From Acidovorax_G sp046289925 (lineage in GTDB: Bacteria; Pseudomonadota; Gammaproteobacteria; Burkholderiales; Burkholderiaceae_C): a stretch of DNA of 33,615 nucleotides. Below, piece after piece: positions 1-8,928 of this stretch; positions within the stretch are counted from its first letter, which is position 1, and each line of letters opens with the position of its first letter. The stretch is taken from assembly GCA_046289925.1 (NCBI GenBank), contig JBKBUN010000013.1, forward strand, positions 1 through 33,615, read 5' to 3'. The position numbers were made by a program, and so were the translations under genes. The notes beneath the pieces were generated by a model. It saw only the letters and a program-made list of their open reading frames with translations, made no database searches and was not told the DNA's origin.

Positions 1-523
1 TCGGAAAGCTCAGCGTCTGCGCGCTGGCGTCGTACAGCGCGATGGTGCAGCCTTCGGACGGAATCAGTCGGCCGATCAGCTCGCAGATTTGCACACACAG
101 CGCATGCAGCCCCGGGGCGGTGTGCGCCGCCTCTGAAATGGCATGCAGAACGGCCTGCACCGCTTCCTGGCGTTTGCGCTGGCTGATGTCGTGGGCCACG
201 GCCACGCGCACGCCGGGCCCGGAGAGCCATCGTGCCGTCCAGCGGATGTGGGCAATCCGGCCGTCCTTGCGGACGTAGCGATTTTCAAAATGGAACTGGT
301 CTCGCCCGCTCATGATGTCGCGGGCTGCCTCCAAAGTGCGCTCACGGTCGGCCGGGTGTACCAGCTCGATCATCGGCCTGCCCACTACGTCCTCGGCTGC
401 GTAGCCAAAGATGCGCTCGTAGGCCGGGCTGACAAACAGGTAGCGCCCCTGCGCATCGACCACGCACACGGCATCCAGTAGCAGATCCACAAGGTTCAGC
501 GTTGCAAGAACGTTGGCGGGCAT
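1..523 (-). CDS. PAS/GAF sensor protein, N-terminal part (runs off the left edge)
   Basis: Translating the minus strand from the ATG at 523 gives about 174 residues with no stop before the window edge, so the gene is cut. Residues about 8-122 form a PAS domain: a sensing strand (LDAVCVVDAQGRYLFVSPAY), the FGY turn, the HPAD motif, an RKDG turn, and the closing VAVAHDISQRK typical of PAS/PAC ends. Residues from about 126 (VLHAISEAAHTAPGL, then LIGRLIPSEGCTIALYD) look like the start of a GAF domain. The output domain lies outside the window, so it could be a histidine kinase, a GGDEF/EAL protein or something else. The gene is divergent from the CHASE-GGDEF-EAL gene across a 258-bp gap in which I see no convincing promoter. 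The start has no strong ribosome binding site, and the frame stays open upstream for some distance, so the start is tentative. The first transmembrane segment expected of a membrane sensor is absent, so a cytoplasmic protein is likely. Confidence 0.75.
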   Translation of the reverse strand, partial: MPANVLATLNLVDLLLDAVCVVDAQGRYLFVSPAYERIFGYAAEDVVGRPMIELVHPADRERTLEAARDIMSGRDQFHFENRYVRKDGRIAHIRWTARWLSGPGVRVAVAHDISQRKRQEAVQAVLHAISEAAHTAPGLHALCVQICELIGRLIPSEGCTIALYDASAQTLSFP

Positions 524-781
524 GGCGTGGTTGGGCGGGCGCAGGCGGTTCGGGCATTGTGCCTGCTTCGGTGTCGCCCGTGTGTGGCAGGCGGCATGCC
601 CATGCGGACCCGCCCGCGAACGTTTGACCGAATCGTGACTGTCGGATTGGCGCATCAAGGGCTTGTACCGGGGCGAAGGCAGGCCCGAATCCCGCTATCC
701 TCGACACGTCTGGGGTTGTGGCACTTTGCCTGACCCGGGCGCCGTAGGGGCGCTCGTGGGCACCGCCCGATTTTTTCTCTC

Positions 782-3700
782 ATGGTTGTCCCGCATGCGC
801 TCAGTCGTCCGCGCCCCTTCGTGGTGGGGCTCGGTGTGGCTGTGCTCGGGGTCGTTTTGAGTGTGTGGCTGATGCGCCAGCAGAGCCATGCCGTGGCCAT
901 GGTCGACCGCGCCCGTTTCGAGCAGGCCGCGATGTTGTTTGCCGACGCCATGGGCCAAAGGATTGCAGCCAACACCGAAGTGGTGCAGGGCCTGCGCAGC
1001 CTGTTCACCGCCAACCCAGACCTGGGACGCGCCGACTTTGACCGCGTGGCCCGCGAGCTCGACATCAAACAGCGCTACCCGGGTGTGCGCAACCTGTCGT
1101 TCATCCGCCATGTGCCGGGTGAGCAGCGCGCCGCCTATGAGGCCCGCGTCCGTGCCGATACCTCGCTGCACCCCGAGGGCTACCCGGGCTTCGCAATCAA
1201 GCCTGAGGGCGACCGCCACGAGTACTTCGTGACCGAGTACCTGTGGCCCATGGAAGGCAATGAAAGCATGCTCGGTTGGGACATCAGCGCTCAGCCGACC
1301 GATCTGGATGCCATGCGCTACAGCCGCGAGACTGGCCTGGTGGTGGCCTCCGGCCCGTTCGATCTGCTCCAGGAGGAATCCCAACGGGCGGCCATTGTGC
1401 TTCGGGTGCCGGTGTTCGACCGCATACACGACCCGTTGTCGCCCCGCTTCCTCGGGGCTGTGGCGTCCACCATCCGGGTGTACGACCTGGTGGGAGCGCT
1501 GCGTGCGCAGGGTTACCTGGAGGGTATCGCGGTCTCCATGGTGGACGTGGGTTCCTTGCGCAACGCGGACGACAACACGCCACGCCCTCTGCTGGAGCTG
1601 AGCGGTGTGCCCCTGCCCGATGCCCAGGCGTATGTGCGCGAACTGCCCGTGCACGACCGCCGGTGGCAGTTGCGCTTTCTGCCGGCACGCAGCTTTGTGT
1701 TGCAGTCGGAGCAGCGCCTGCCGTGGCTTGCAGGGCTGGCCGGTATGGTGGTCACGGCCCTGCTGTCAGTGCTGGCCATGCTGCTCACTCGCCGCGGCAC
1801 GGTGGCCCTGGCGCGGGCAGAGGTCTCGGACGAGGCGCGCCGTGACAGTGAGGAGCGTTTTCGTGCCCTGTTCCATCAGGCAGCAGTGGGGGTGGCCCAG
1901 GTGCACACCTCCAGTGGGCGCTTGGTGCGCGTGAACCAGAAGTTCTGCGACATCCTGGGGTACTCGCCCTCCGAAATGCTGGCGTTGGAGCCCTCGCAAC
2001 TGCTGCCGCTTCCGCTGCAGGCCAACGAGCAGGCCCAGGTACGCCGGCTGCACGCGGGCGAGTTGCAGGAGTACCGCACCGAGCGCTGTTACGTGCACAA
2101 GAGTGGCCATCCTGTCTGGGTAGACCTGACCTTGTCGCCCATGTGGAGCGCCAACCCCGAGCCCGACTACCACTTGGCCGTGGTGCAAGACATCACGCAG
2201 CGCAAAGCGCTGGAAGACACTTTACGCAACAGCGAGCAGCGGCTGCGCGGCATTTTGCAGCGGCTGCCAGTGGGCATGTGCCTGGTACAGGCCGATGGCC
2301 GCATCAGTTTCCGCAACGATCGCTTCGTGCAGATCTGCGGGTACACCGAAGCCGATGTGCACACGCTGGACGAGTGGTGGGTGCGAGCCTATCCCGATCC
2401 CGACTACCGTGCGCGCGCAAGAACCGTCTGGACGGGCTATCTCGACAAAGCGAACAAGGCCGATGGCCGCATCGAGGCTGGCGAGTACCTGGTCACCTGC
2501 CGCGACGGCAAAACCCGCACTCTGGAGATCGCGGGCGTGCTGTCTGGCCAGGAACTGCTGATCACCTTTTTCGACCTGAGCCAGCGCAAGGCTGCCGAGG
2601 AGGAGATTCGCTACCTCGCGTTTTACGACCCGCTGACGCGGCTGCCCAACCGCCGCCTGCTCATGGACCGCGTGCACCAGGCACTGGCGGCCAGCGCACG
2701 CCACCATCGCAGTGGGGCCCTGCTGCTGCTGGATCTGGACAATTTCAAGACGCTGAACGAAACCCAGGGCCACGACCGCGGCGACCAACTGCTGCTGCAG
2801 GTGGCGCACCGACTGCGCGCCTGCGTACATGAGGACGACACAGTGGCCCGCCTCGGCGGCGACGAGTTTGTGGTGGTGCTCGAAGACCTGGGCGATTCGC
2901 CCGAAGACGCCGCAACGCGGGCCGAGGAACTGGCCCAACGCATTTTGGCCTCACTGCGCGAGCCGTACCGCCTGGAGCAGGAGGTGCACCACAGCTCGCT
3001 GAGCCTGGGCATCACCATCTTCAGCGGCATGCTCGAGACACCGGACGAGTTGCTCAAGCGTGCCGATCTGGCCATGTACCAGGCCAAGGCCGCAGGCCGC
3101 GACACCCTGCGCTTCTACGATCCGCAGATGCAGGCCTCGGTCTCGGCGCGGGCCGCCATGGAGCTCGACATGCGCGCCGGCCTCGCGCAGAACCAGTTTG
3201 AGCTTTACTACCAGCCCCAGATGGAGGGTGGGCGCATCATCGGCGCCGAGGCGCTGCTGCGCTGGCGCCACCCCCGTGACGGTTTCATTTCGCCCGGGCA
3301 TTTCATCCCGCTGGCAGAGGAGACCGGGCTCATCTTGCCGCTGGGCGAATGGGTGCTCAAGGCGGCCTGTGAGCAACTGGCGCGCTGGTCGCAAGACCCG
3401 CAACTGGGACGCCTGAGTGTGTCGGTCAACGTCAGCGCACGGCAGTTTCGGCAGGAAGGCTTTGTTGCCCAGGTGCTTGCGGCCATTGCCGGTGCCGGTG
3501 CCGACGGCCGTCGGCTCAAGCTCGAAATGACTGAAAGCCTGCTGCTCGAAGACGTGGAGGGCACGATTGCCAAGATGGTGCAGCTCAAGGGCTACGGCGT
3601 GGGCTTCTCGTTAGACGACTTCGGCATCGGCTACTCGAGCCTGAGCTACCTCAAGCGCCTGCCGCTCGACCAGCTCAAGATCGACCAGAGCTTTGTGCGC

Positions 3701-3931
3701 GACGTGCTCACCGACCCGAACGACGCCGCCATCGCGCGCACCATCGTGGCCTTGGCCAGCAGCCTGGGCCTGCGCGTCATCGCCGAGGGCGTAGAGACCG
3801 AGGCCCAGCGCGATTTTCTGGCCCGCCACCATTGCCACGCCTGGCAGGGCTATTTGCTCAGCCCGCCGGTGCCGGTGGCGGCCTTTGAGGCGCTGGTGCG
3901 CTCGCGTGCGGCCGACACAGCGGTGGTCTGA
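782..3931 (+). CDS. CHASE-PAS-PAS-GGDEF-EAL cyclic-di-GMP protein
   Basis: A 1049-residue inner-membrane signalling protein. A transmembrane helix (about residues 13-31) and a second one (about 313-336) bracket a periplasmic CHASE domain (about 45-270). Two PAS domains follow (about 355-475, ending VVQDITQRK; and about 485-605, ending FDLSQRK). Next comes a GGDEF domain with an intact ARLGGDEF motif at 692-696, and then an EAL domain with the signature at 823-825 (AEALLRWRHP). EAL catalytic elements look complete: SVNVSARQF, the EMTES glutamate, DDFGIGYSS, LKIDQSFV and AEGVETE. In the GGDEF part the inhibitory RxxD site is HEDD, so the arginine is missing. By family knowledge such proteins make and/or degrade c-di-GMP in response to a periplasmic ligand. 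Having an intact EAL and a GGDEF without an I-site suggests either net phosphodiesterase activity or synthesis free of product inhibition; this is inference. The ligand is unknown. Confidence 0.93.
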   Translation: MVVPHALSRPRPFVVGLGVAVLGVVLSVWLMRQQSHAVAMVDRARFEQAAMLFADAMGQRIAANTEVVQGLRSLFTANPDLGRADFDRVARELDIKQRYPGVRNLSFIRHVPGEQRAAYEARVRADTSLHPEGYPGFAIKPEGDRHEYFVTEYLWPMEGNESMLGWDISAQPTDLDAMRYSRETGLVVASGPFDLLQEESQRAAIVLRVPVFDRIHDPLSPRFLGAVASTIRVYDLVGALRAQGYLEGIAVSMVDVGSLRNADDNTPRPLLELSGVPLPDAQAYVRELPVHDRRWQLRFLPARSFVLQSEQRLPWLAGLAGMVVTALLSVLAMLLTRRGTVALARAEVSDEARRDSEERFRALFHQAAVGVAQVHTSSGRLVRVNQKFCDILGYSPSEMLALEPSQLLPLPLQANEQAQVRRLHAGELQEYRTERCYVHKSGHPVWVDLTLSPMWSANPEPDYHLAVVQDITQRKALEDTLRNSEQRLRGILQRLPVGMCLVQADGRISFRNDRFVQICGYTEADVHTLDEWWVRAYPDPDYRARARTVWTGYLDKANKADGRIEAGEYLVTCRDGKTRTLEIAGVLSGQELLITFFDLSQRKAAEEEIRYLAFYDPLTRLPNRRLLMDRVHQALAASARHHRSGALLLLDLDNFKTLNETQGHDRGDQLLLQVAHRLRACVHEDDTVARLGGDEFVVVLEDLGDSPEDAATRAEELAQRILASLREPYRLEQEVHHSSLSLGITIFSGMLETPDELLKRADLAMYQAKAAGRDTLRFYDPQMQASVSARAAMELDMRAGLAQNQFELYYQPQMEGGRIIGAEALLRWRHPRDGFISPGHFIPLAEETGLILPLGEWVLKAACEQLARWSQDPQLGRLSVSVNVSARQFRQEGFVAQVLAAIAGAGADGRRLKLEMTESLLLEDVEGTIAKMVQLKGYGVGFSLDDFGIGYSSLSYLKRLPLDQLKIDQSFVRDVLTDPNDAAIARTIVALASSLGLRVIAEGVETEAQRDFLARHHCHAWQGYLLSPPVPVAAFEALVRSRAADTAVV

Positions 3932-4004
3932 TCGCGGCGCTGTACAGCCCGACGGCGCCTGGCACCGCAACCCGTGCAGGGGTGTGCATGGATTGCTCCT
4001 GATT

Positions 4005-4050
4005 TGATAGCTGCTTGTGCTTGATTTATAAGCACGAGAAGCCGATTTGA
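4005..4050 (+). repeat. 46-bp dispersed hairpin repeat, copy A
   Basis: The repeat opens with TGATAGCTGCT, has an 8-bp stem (4015-4022 with 4030-4037) around a 7-nt loop, and ends with GCCGATTTGA. The same 46-bp unit recurs at 11658-11703 (minus) and 31287-31332 (plus). In this copy the second stem pair is a G-U wobble. It lies in the gap between the GGDEF-EAL gene and smc. Its function is unknown; it resembles a REP-type or small non-autonomous repeat. Reading the minus strand through it gives a spurious ORF start, MLINQAQAAI. Confidence 0.85.
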
Positions 4051-4256
4051 TCAGTGTTTCTGTGGGTCTGCAGGCCCGTATAGGCCGTCCAGCAGCTGTC
4101 TGGGGCGCGCGGCCGCCCATGGCCGTCGCAGCCCCAGCGTTGCCGTGGCCAGGTGTGGCATGGCACCGAGGTATCATCCCGCCCTGTTTGCCGCCGGTCT
4201 GGCGCGGCTCCGTGGCCGCCTCCGGGCCGCTGTCCTGCTCCCTCGCAATCCAACCC

Positions 4257-7200
4257 GTGCGCCTTTCCTCGATCAAGCTCTCCGGCTTCAAGTCGTTTGC
4301 CGAGCCCACCAACTTCATGCTGCCCGGGCAGCTTGTAGGGGTGGTGGGGCCCAATGGTTGCGGAAAGTCCAACATCATGGACGCCGTGCGCTGGGTGCTG
4401 GGCGAGAGCAAGGCCAGCGAACTGCGCGGCGAGTCCATGCAAGACGTGATCTTCAACGGCACCACCAGCCGCAAGCCGGCCAGCCGCGCAAGTGTGGAGC
4501 TGGTCTTTGACAACGCCGATCACCGCGCCGGTGGGCAGTGGAACCAGTTCACCGAGATTGCCGTCAAGCGCGTGCTCACGCGCGACGGCAACAGCAGCTA
4601 CTTCATCAACAACCAGCCCGTGCGCCGCCGCGACGTGCAGGACGTGTTTCTGGGCACGGGCCTGGGGCCGCGCGCCTACGCCATCATCGGGCAGGGCACC
4701 ATCAGCCGCATCATCGAGTCGCGGCCGGAAGAACTGCGTCTGTTCCTGGAAGAAGCCGCAGGCGTCTCCAAATACAAAGAGCGCCGCCGCGAGACCGAAA
4801 ACCGCCTGCACGACACGCGCGAAAACCTCACGCGGGTGGAAGACATCCTGCGCGAACTCAACGCCAACCTCGACAAGCTGGAAAAGCAGGCCGAGATCGC
4901 GCAAAAGTACAACGCGCTGCAGGCCCAGGCCACGCTGCGCCAGCACCAGCAGTGGTTCCTCAAGCGTGCCGAAGCGGAGGCCGAGCAGGCCAAGGTGCGC
5001 GAGGCCGGACTGCAGGCCGTGAACGAACTCGAAGCCCGCATGGCCGACTTGCGCCATGTGGAGGCCGACCTTGAAAAGATCCGCCAGGCGCACTACAGCG
5101 CGGGCGACCTGGTCAACCAGGCCCAGGGGCGTCTGTACGAGGCCACCGCCGAAGTCGGCCGTCTCGAAGCCGAAATCCGCTACGTGGTCGAAGGCCGCCA
5201 GCGCGTAGAGCAGCGCCTGCAGACCCTGGCCCAGCAGATCGCTGAATGGACAGTGCGCAAGGAAGAGGCCGAAATCGAGCTGGAGAACCTGGCCGGAGCC
5301 GGTGAAGACGCCGCCGAGCGCGCCGAATTGCTGGCTGCGCAGCTGGAAGAACAGGCCCTGCTGCTGCCCGACCTGGAAGACGCGCTGCGCAGCGCCCAGG
5401 CGCGGGCCAACGAACAGCGCGCCGCGGTCGTACAGGTGCAGCAGCAGATCCAGGTGCTGGCGGCCGAGCAGCGCAGCCTGAACGAACAAAGTCGCCAGCA
5501 CGAGCTGCGCTACGAGCGCCTGCGCGCCGATCGCAACGCGCTGGCTGCGCCCGACGAGGCTCGCTTGGCCAACCTGCGCCAACAGCTCGAAGCCGCCGAG
5601 CAGGCCCAAGAGGCCTGCGAAGCGCGCCTGGCCGAATTGCAGGATGCCGTGCCGCAGCTCGACGAAGACCGCCGCTCGCGCCAGCAGGCCGTCAACGCCG
5701 AGGCCGCGCGCCAGGCCGATCTGTCGGCACGGCTCGAAGCGCTCAAGGCGCTGCAAGAGAAGGTCAAGACCGACGGCAAGCTGCGCCCCTGGCTGGCCAA
5801 GCACGGACTCGATGGCCTGCAGGGCCTGTGGAGCCGCCTGCAGATCGAACCTGGCTGGGAAAACGCCCTGGAAGCAGCGCTGCGCGAACGCCTGGGGGGC
5901 CTGGAAGTCGGCAGGCTCGATATGGTGCGCGGTTTTCTGGGCGCAGGCGGTGGTGACGCGCCCCCGGCGCGCCTGGCGTTCTACAGCCCGCCCGTGGCCC
6001 CGGTGGTGGAGGGCGCGGCGGCACTGCCCCGCCTGTCCGAGCTTTTGCGCGTGCACGACGCAGGCCTCAAGGGCGTACTGGTGGATTGGCTGGCCGGCTG
6101 CTACACCGCCGCCACCCTAGATGAAGCCTTGAACCGCCGCGGCCAGTTGCAGCCGGGTGAGGCGATCTACATCCCCTCGGGCCATTGCGTCACAGCGCAC
6201 AGCGTGAGTTTTTATGCGCAGGATTCCGAGCAGTCGGGCCTGCTGGCGCGCGCGCAGGAGATCGAGCACCTCGAAAAAGACTTGCGTGCGCAGACCCTGA
6301 TCAGCGAAGAGGCGCGCACCGCGCTGGCGCGAGCCGAAGGCGCGTATGCCGAAGCATCTCAGCGGTTGGTAGCAGCCCGCCGCGAGGCCGCCGAGGCCCA
6401 GAGCCGTCGCCACGAACTGCAGGTCGAAACCCTGCGTCTGGCGCAGCTGGCCGAGCAGACCCGCGCGCGCAGCGAGCAGATCGGCGCTGACATTGCCGAG
6501 GTCGAAGCCCTGCTGGCCGACCTGCAAGAGCGCCGCGTGACGGCCGAGGCGCGCTTCGAAGAACTGGACATGCAACTGGCCGACAGCCAGGAGCGCGAGG
6601 CGCAACTGGGCGACCGCGTGATCGAGGCCGAGCGCCGCCTGAACGCCAGTCGCGAGCAGCATCGCGTGCTCGAACGCCAAGCCCAGGAGGCCTTGTTCTC
6701 ACAGCGCAGCCTGGACGCGCGCCGCGCCGAGCTGTCGCGCACCATCGACACCGCCACCCAGCAGGCCCGCGCACTCGCCGACGAAGAGCAGCGCGCCCGC
6801 GACGAACTGGCCCGCCTGTCGGACGCCGCCGCCCAGGGCGGCCTGCAGCAGGCGCTAGAGCGCAAGGCCGAGCGCGAGCAGGCCCTGGCCGCGCAGCGCA
6901 GCGAATACGACGACCTGACGGCCCGCCTGCGTGCAAGCGACGAGCGCCGCATGCAGACCGAGCGGGCGCTGGACCCGCTGCGCCAGCGCATCACCGAACT
7001 GCAGCTCAAGGAACAGGCCGCGCGCCTGGGCGTGGAGCAATACACCGCTTTGCTGACCGACGCCCAGGCCGACCTCGAAGCCCTGTCCCGCAGTGTGCAA
7101 GACGATGCGGTGCGCTTGAGCGGCCTGCAGGGCGAAATCGACCGCCTGCAGCGCGAGATTGCAGCCCTGGGCGCGGTCAACCTGGCCGCGCTTGACGAAC

Positions 7201-7781
7201 TGGCCGCGGCGCGCGAGCGCAAGGTGTTCCTGGACTCGCAGATGGCCGACCTGACCGAGGCCATACACACGCTGGAAGACGCGATCCGCAAGATCGACAA
7301 CGAAACGCGCACGCTGCTGTCGGGCACGTTTGAAACCGTCAATGGGCATTTTGGCCGGATGTTCCCCGAGCTGTTTGGCGGCGGCCAGGCCCGGCTCATC
7401 ATGACGGGCGACGAGATTCTGGACGCCGGCGTGCAAGTGATGGCCCAGCCCCCGGGCAAGAAAAACCAGACCATCCACCTGCTCTCGGGCGGCGAGAAGG
7501 CGCTCACCGCGATTGCGCTGGTGTTTGCGATCTTCCAGCTCAACCCCGCACCGTTCTGTCTGCTCGACGAGGTCGATGCTCCGCTGGACGATGCCAACAC
7601 CGAGCGCTATGCCAAACTCGTGGCCGCCATGAGCCGCAGCACCCAGTTCCTGTTCATCAGCCACAACAAGATCGCCATGGAGATGGCCGAGCAGCTGATT
7701 GGGGTGACCATGCAGGAGCAGGGCGTCTCGCGCATCGTGGCCGTTGACATGGAGTCGGCCCTGAGCATGGCCGACAGCTGA
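4257..7781 (+). CDS. smc: Chromosome segregation protein SMC
   Basis: A 1174-residue structural-maintenance-of-chromosomes ATPase that, with ScpA and ScpB, organises and helps segregate the nucleoid. The N-terminal Walker A GPNGCGKS is at residues 31-38. It is followed by long Ala/Glu/Arg-rich coiled coils, a hinge near residues 500-680, a second coiled coil, the ABC signature LLSGGEKA near 1075, and the Walker B/D-loop LLDEVDAPLDD near 1102. The frame is open from an ATG at 4047. I chose the GTG at 4257 because the protein then begins directly with the conserved RLSSIKLSGFKSFAEP strand; the 70 extra upstream codons have no SMC character and begin against repeat copy A. A TATCAT sequence at 4172-4177 may be a -10 element. 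The zipA-like gene starts 15 bp after the stop, so co-transcription is likely. Confidence 0.95.
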   Translation: MRLSSIKLSGFKSFAEPTNFMLPGQLVGVVGPNGCGKSNIMDAVRWVLGESKASELRGESMQDVIFNGTTSRKPASRASVELVFDNADHRAGGQWNQFTEIAVKRVLTRDGNSSYFINNQPVRRRDVQDVFLGTGLGPRAYAIIGQGTISRIIESRPEELRLFLEEAAGVSKYKERRRETENRLHDTRENLTRVEDILRELNANLDKLEKQAEIAQKYNALQAQATLRQHQQWFLKRAEAEAEQAKVREAGLQAVNELEARMADLRHVEADLEKIRQAHYSAGDLVNQAQGRLYEATAEVGRLEAEIRYVVEGRQRVEQRLQTLAQQIAEWTVRKEEAEIELENLAGAGEDAAERAELLAAQLEEQALLLPDLEDALRSAQARANEQRAAVVQVQQQIQVLAAEQRSLNEQSRQHELRYERLRADRNALAAPDEARLANLRQQLEAAEQAQEACEARLAELQDAVPQLDEDRRSRQQAVNAEAARQADLSARLEALKALQEKVKTDGKLRPWLAKHGLDGLQGLWSRLQIEPGWENALEAALRERLGGLEVGRLDMVRGFLGAGGGDAPPARLAFYSPPVAPVVEGAAALPRLSELLRVHDAGLKGVLVDWLAGCYTAATLDEALNRRGQLQPGEAIYIPSGHCVTAHSVSFYAQDSEQSGLLARAQEIEHLEKDLRAQTLISEEARTALARAEGAYAEASQRLVAARREAAEAQSRRHELQVETLRLAQLAEQTRARSEQIGADIAEVEALLADLQERRVTAEARFEELDMQLADSQEREAQLGDRVIEAERRLNASREQHRVLERQAQEALFSQRSLDARRAELSRTIDTATQQARALADEEQRARDELARLSDAAAQGGLQQALERKAEREQALAAQRSEYDDLTARLRASDERRMQTERALDPLRQRITELQLKEQAARLGVEQYTALLTDAQADLEALSRSVQDDAVRLSGLQGEIDRLQREIAALGAVNLAALDELAAARERKVFLDSQMADLTEAIHTLEDAIRKIDNETRTLLSGTFETVNGHFGRMFPELFGGGQARLIMTGDEILDAGVQVMAQPPGKKNQTIHLLSGGEKALTAIALVFAIFQLNPAPFCLLDEVDAPLDDANTERYAKLVAAMSRSTQFLFISHNKIAMEMAEQLIGVTMQEQGVSRIVAVDMESALSMADS

Positions 7782-7796
7782 CCCCTTACCCCCACC

Positions 7797-8918
7797 ATGA
7801 GCAATCTGCAACTGAGCCTGGCGATCATCGGTGGCCTCGTGCTGGCCCTGATCGTGGCCTACAACACCTGGACCTCGCGCCGCAACGCACCGCGCAAACC
7901 CAGCCCGGTGGAGCCCGCGCGCACCACGGAGCCCATGCTGCGCACCGAACCGGCCCTGGTGGGCAGCATCGACGTGCCGCTGCCTGGCACTCCGCTCAAC
8001 GCCATGCCAGCCGCGGCCCCAGTGGAGCCTGGTGCGCCCCATGCCGTGGACCTGCGCGATGCGCTGGAGCTGCCCGTGCCCCCCGTGGCCGAGCGACGCT
8101 ATCCGCTGGATGCCCTGCTTGACGCACTGGCCAGTCTGCAGGTGGACGGCGTGGTCTCAGGCGACGCGGCCCTGGCCGCGCTGCCGCCCACGCGCCGAGC
8201 GGGCAGCAAGCCCTACGCGGTCGAAGGCTTCAACGAATCCACGCGCCAGTGGGAGCCGCCGCAGCCTGGCCAGCGCTACACCGCCTTCCAGGCAGGCGTG
8301 CAACTGGCCAACCGCCTCGGCGCGCTCAACGAGATCGAGTTCTCTGAATTTGTGATGAAGACGCAGGCCTTTGCCGATGCCATCGGCGCGGCGGCCGATT
8401 TTCCGGACATGCTGCAGGAAGTGGCCCGGGCCCGTGAGCTCGACCAGTTCGCGGTGGACCACGACGCACAGCTCGCCTTCATGCTGCGCGCCCGGCAGGC
8501 GGCCTGGAGCCCCGGCTACGTGCATCAGCAAGCAGCACGCTGTGGTTTCATACCTGGCTCCATTCCGGGCCGGCTCGTCTTGCCCGCGTCGGGCCAGGGC
8601 TTGCCACCGGTGCTCACGCTGTCGTACGACACCCAGGCCGCGTTGTCGGACGACCCCGAACAATCGGCCATCCGCGAGCTGGCCCTGAGCCTGGACGTGC
8701 CCCAGGTGCACCGCCAAGAGCAGCCCTTTGCGCGCCTGCGCGAGGTGGCGGCCGCCCTGTGCGCCGCGATGGACGGCGTACTCTGCGACCAAAACGGCGC
8801 GCCCTTGCCCGCCATGGCCATGGACCCGATTGCAGCCGACCTGGAACTGCTGTACGACCAGTTGGACGGCCGTGAACTGTCGGCCGGCTCGGTGCTGGCG
8901 CGGCGTCTGTTCAGCTGA
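7797..8918 (+). CDS. zipA: ZipA-like cell division protein (FtsZ-binding C-terminal domain)
   Basis: A 373-residue protein with one N-terminal transmembrane helix (about residues 5-25, LSLAIIGGLVLALIVAYN) followed directly by basic residues. A Pro/Ala-rich linker comes next (about 30-100), then a globular C-terminal part ending near residue 370. This is the ZipA layout: membrane anchor, flexible linker, FtsZ-binding domain. In gammaproteobacteria ZipA tethers FtsZ to the inner membrane. The position, 15 bp after smc and 10 bp before ligA, supports the call, because zipA-ligA adjacency is well known from E. coli. Sequence likeness to enterobacterial ZipA is weak by eye, so the name rests on architecture and context. 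A profile match to the ZipA C-terminal domain would settle it. No clear ribosome binding site is visible. Confidence 0.75.
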   Translation: MSNLQLSLAIIGGLVLALIVAYNTWTSRRNAPRKPSPVEPARTTEPMLRTEPALVGSIDVPLPGTPLNAMPAAAPVEPGAPHAVDLRDALELPVPPVAERRYPLDALLDALASLQVDGVVSGDAALAALPPTRRAGSKPYAVEGFNESTRQWEPPQPGQRYTAFQAGVQLANRLGALNEIEFSEFVMKTQAFADAIGAAADFPDMLQEVARARELDQFAVDHDAQLAFMLRARQAAWSPGYVHQQAARCGFIPGSIPGRLVLPASGQGLPPVLTLSYDTQAALSDDPEQSAIRELALSLDVPQVHRQEQPFARLREVAAALCAAMDGVLCDQNGAPLPAMAMDPIAADLELLYDQLDGRELSAGSVLARRLFS

Positions 8919-8928
8919 AGGGCTTGGT

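Noticed and set aside
3936..3959. GGCGC/GCGCC hairpin after the GGDEF-EAL gene as a terminator
   Set aside because: The stem is only 5 bp with a loop of about 14 nt and no U-tract follows.
4047..4256. 70-codon N-terminal extension of SMC
   Set aside because: It has no SMC-like sequence, and it starts in the repeat copy. The GTG at 4257 begins the conserved domain.
4026..6056. 676-codon open frame on the minus strand antisense to smc
   Set aside because: It is a shadow of a high-GC gene. It encodes Leu/Gly/Gln-rich sequence without any domain, and smc on the plus strand is certain.
8728..8928. 67-codon N-terminal extension of LigA inside zipA
   Set aside because: It is a frame-shifted reading of the zipA end, and it is Trp/Cys/Arg-rich without ligase character.
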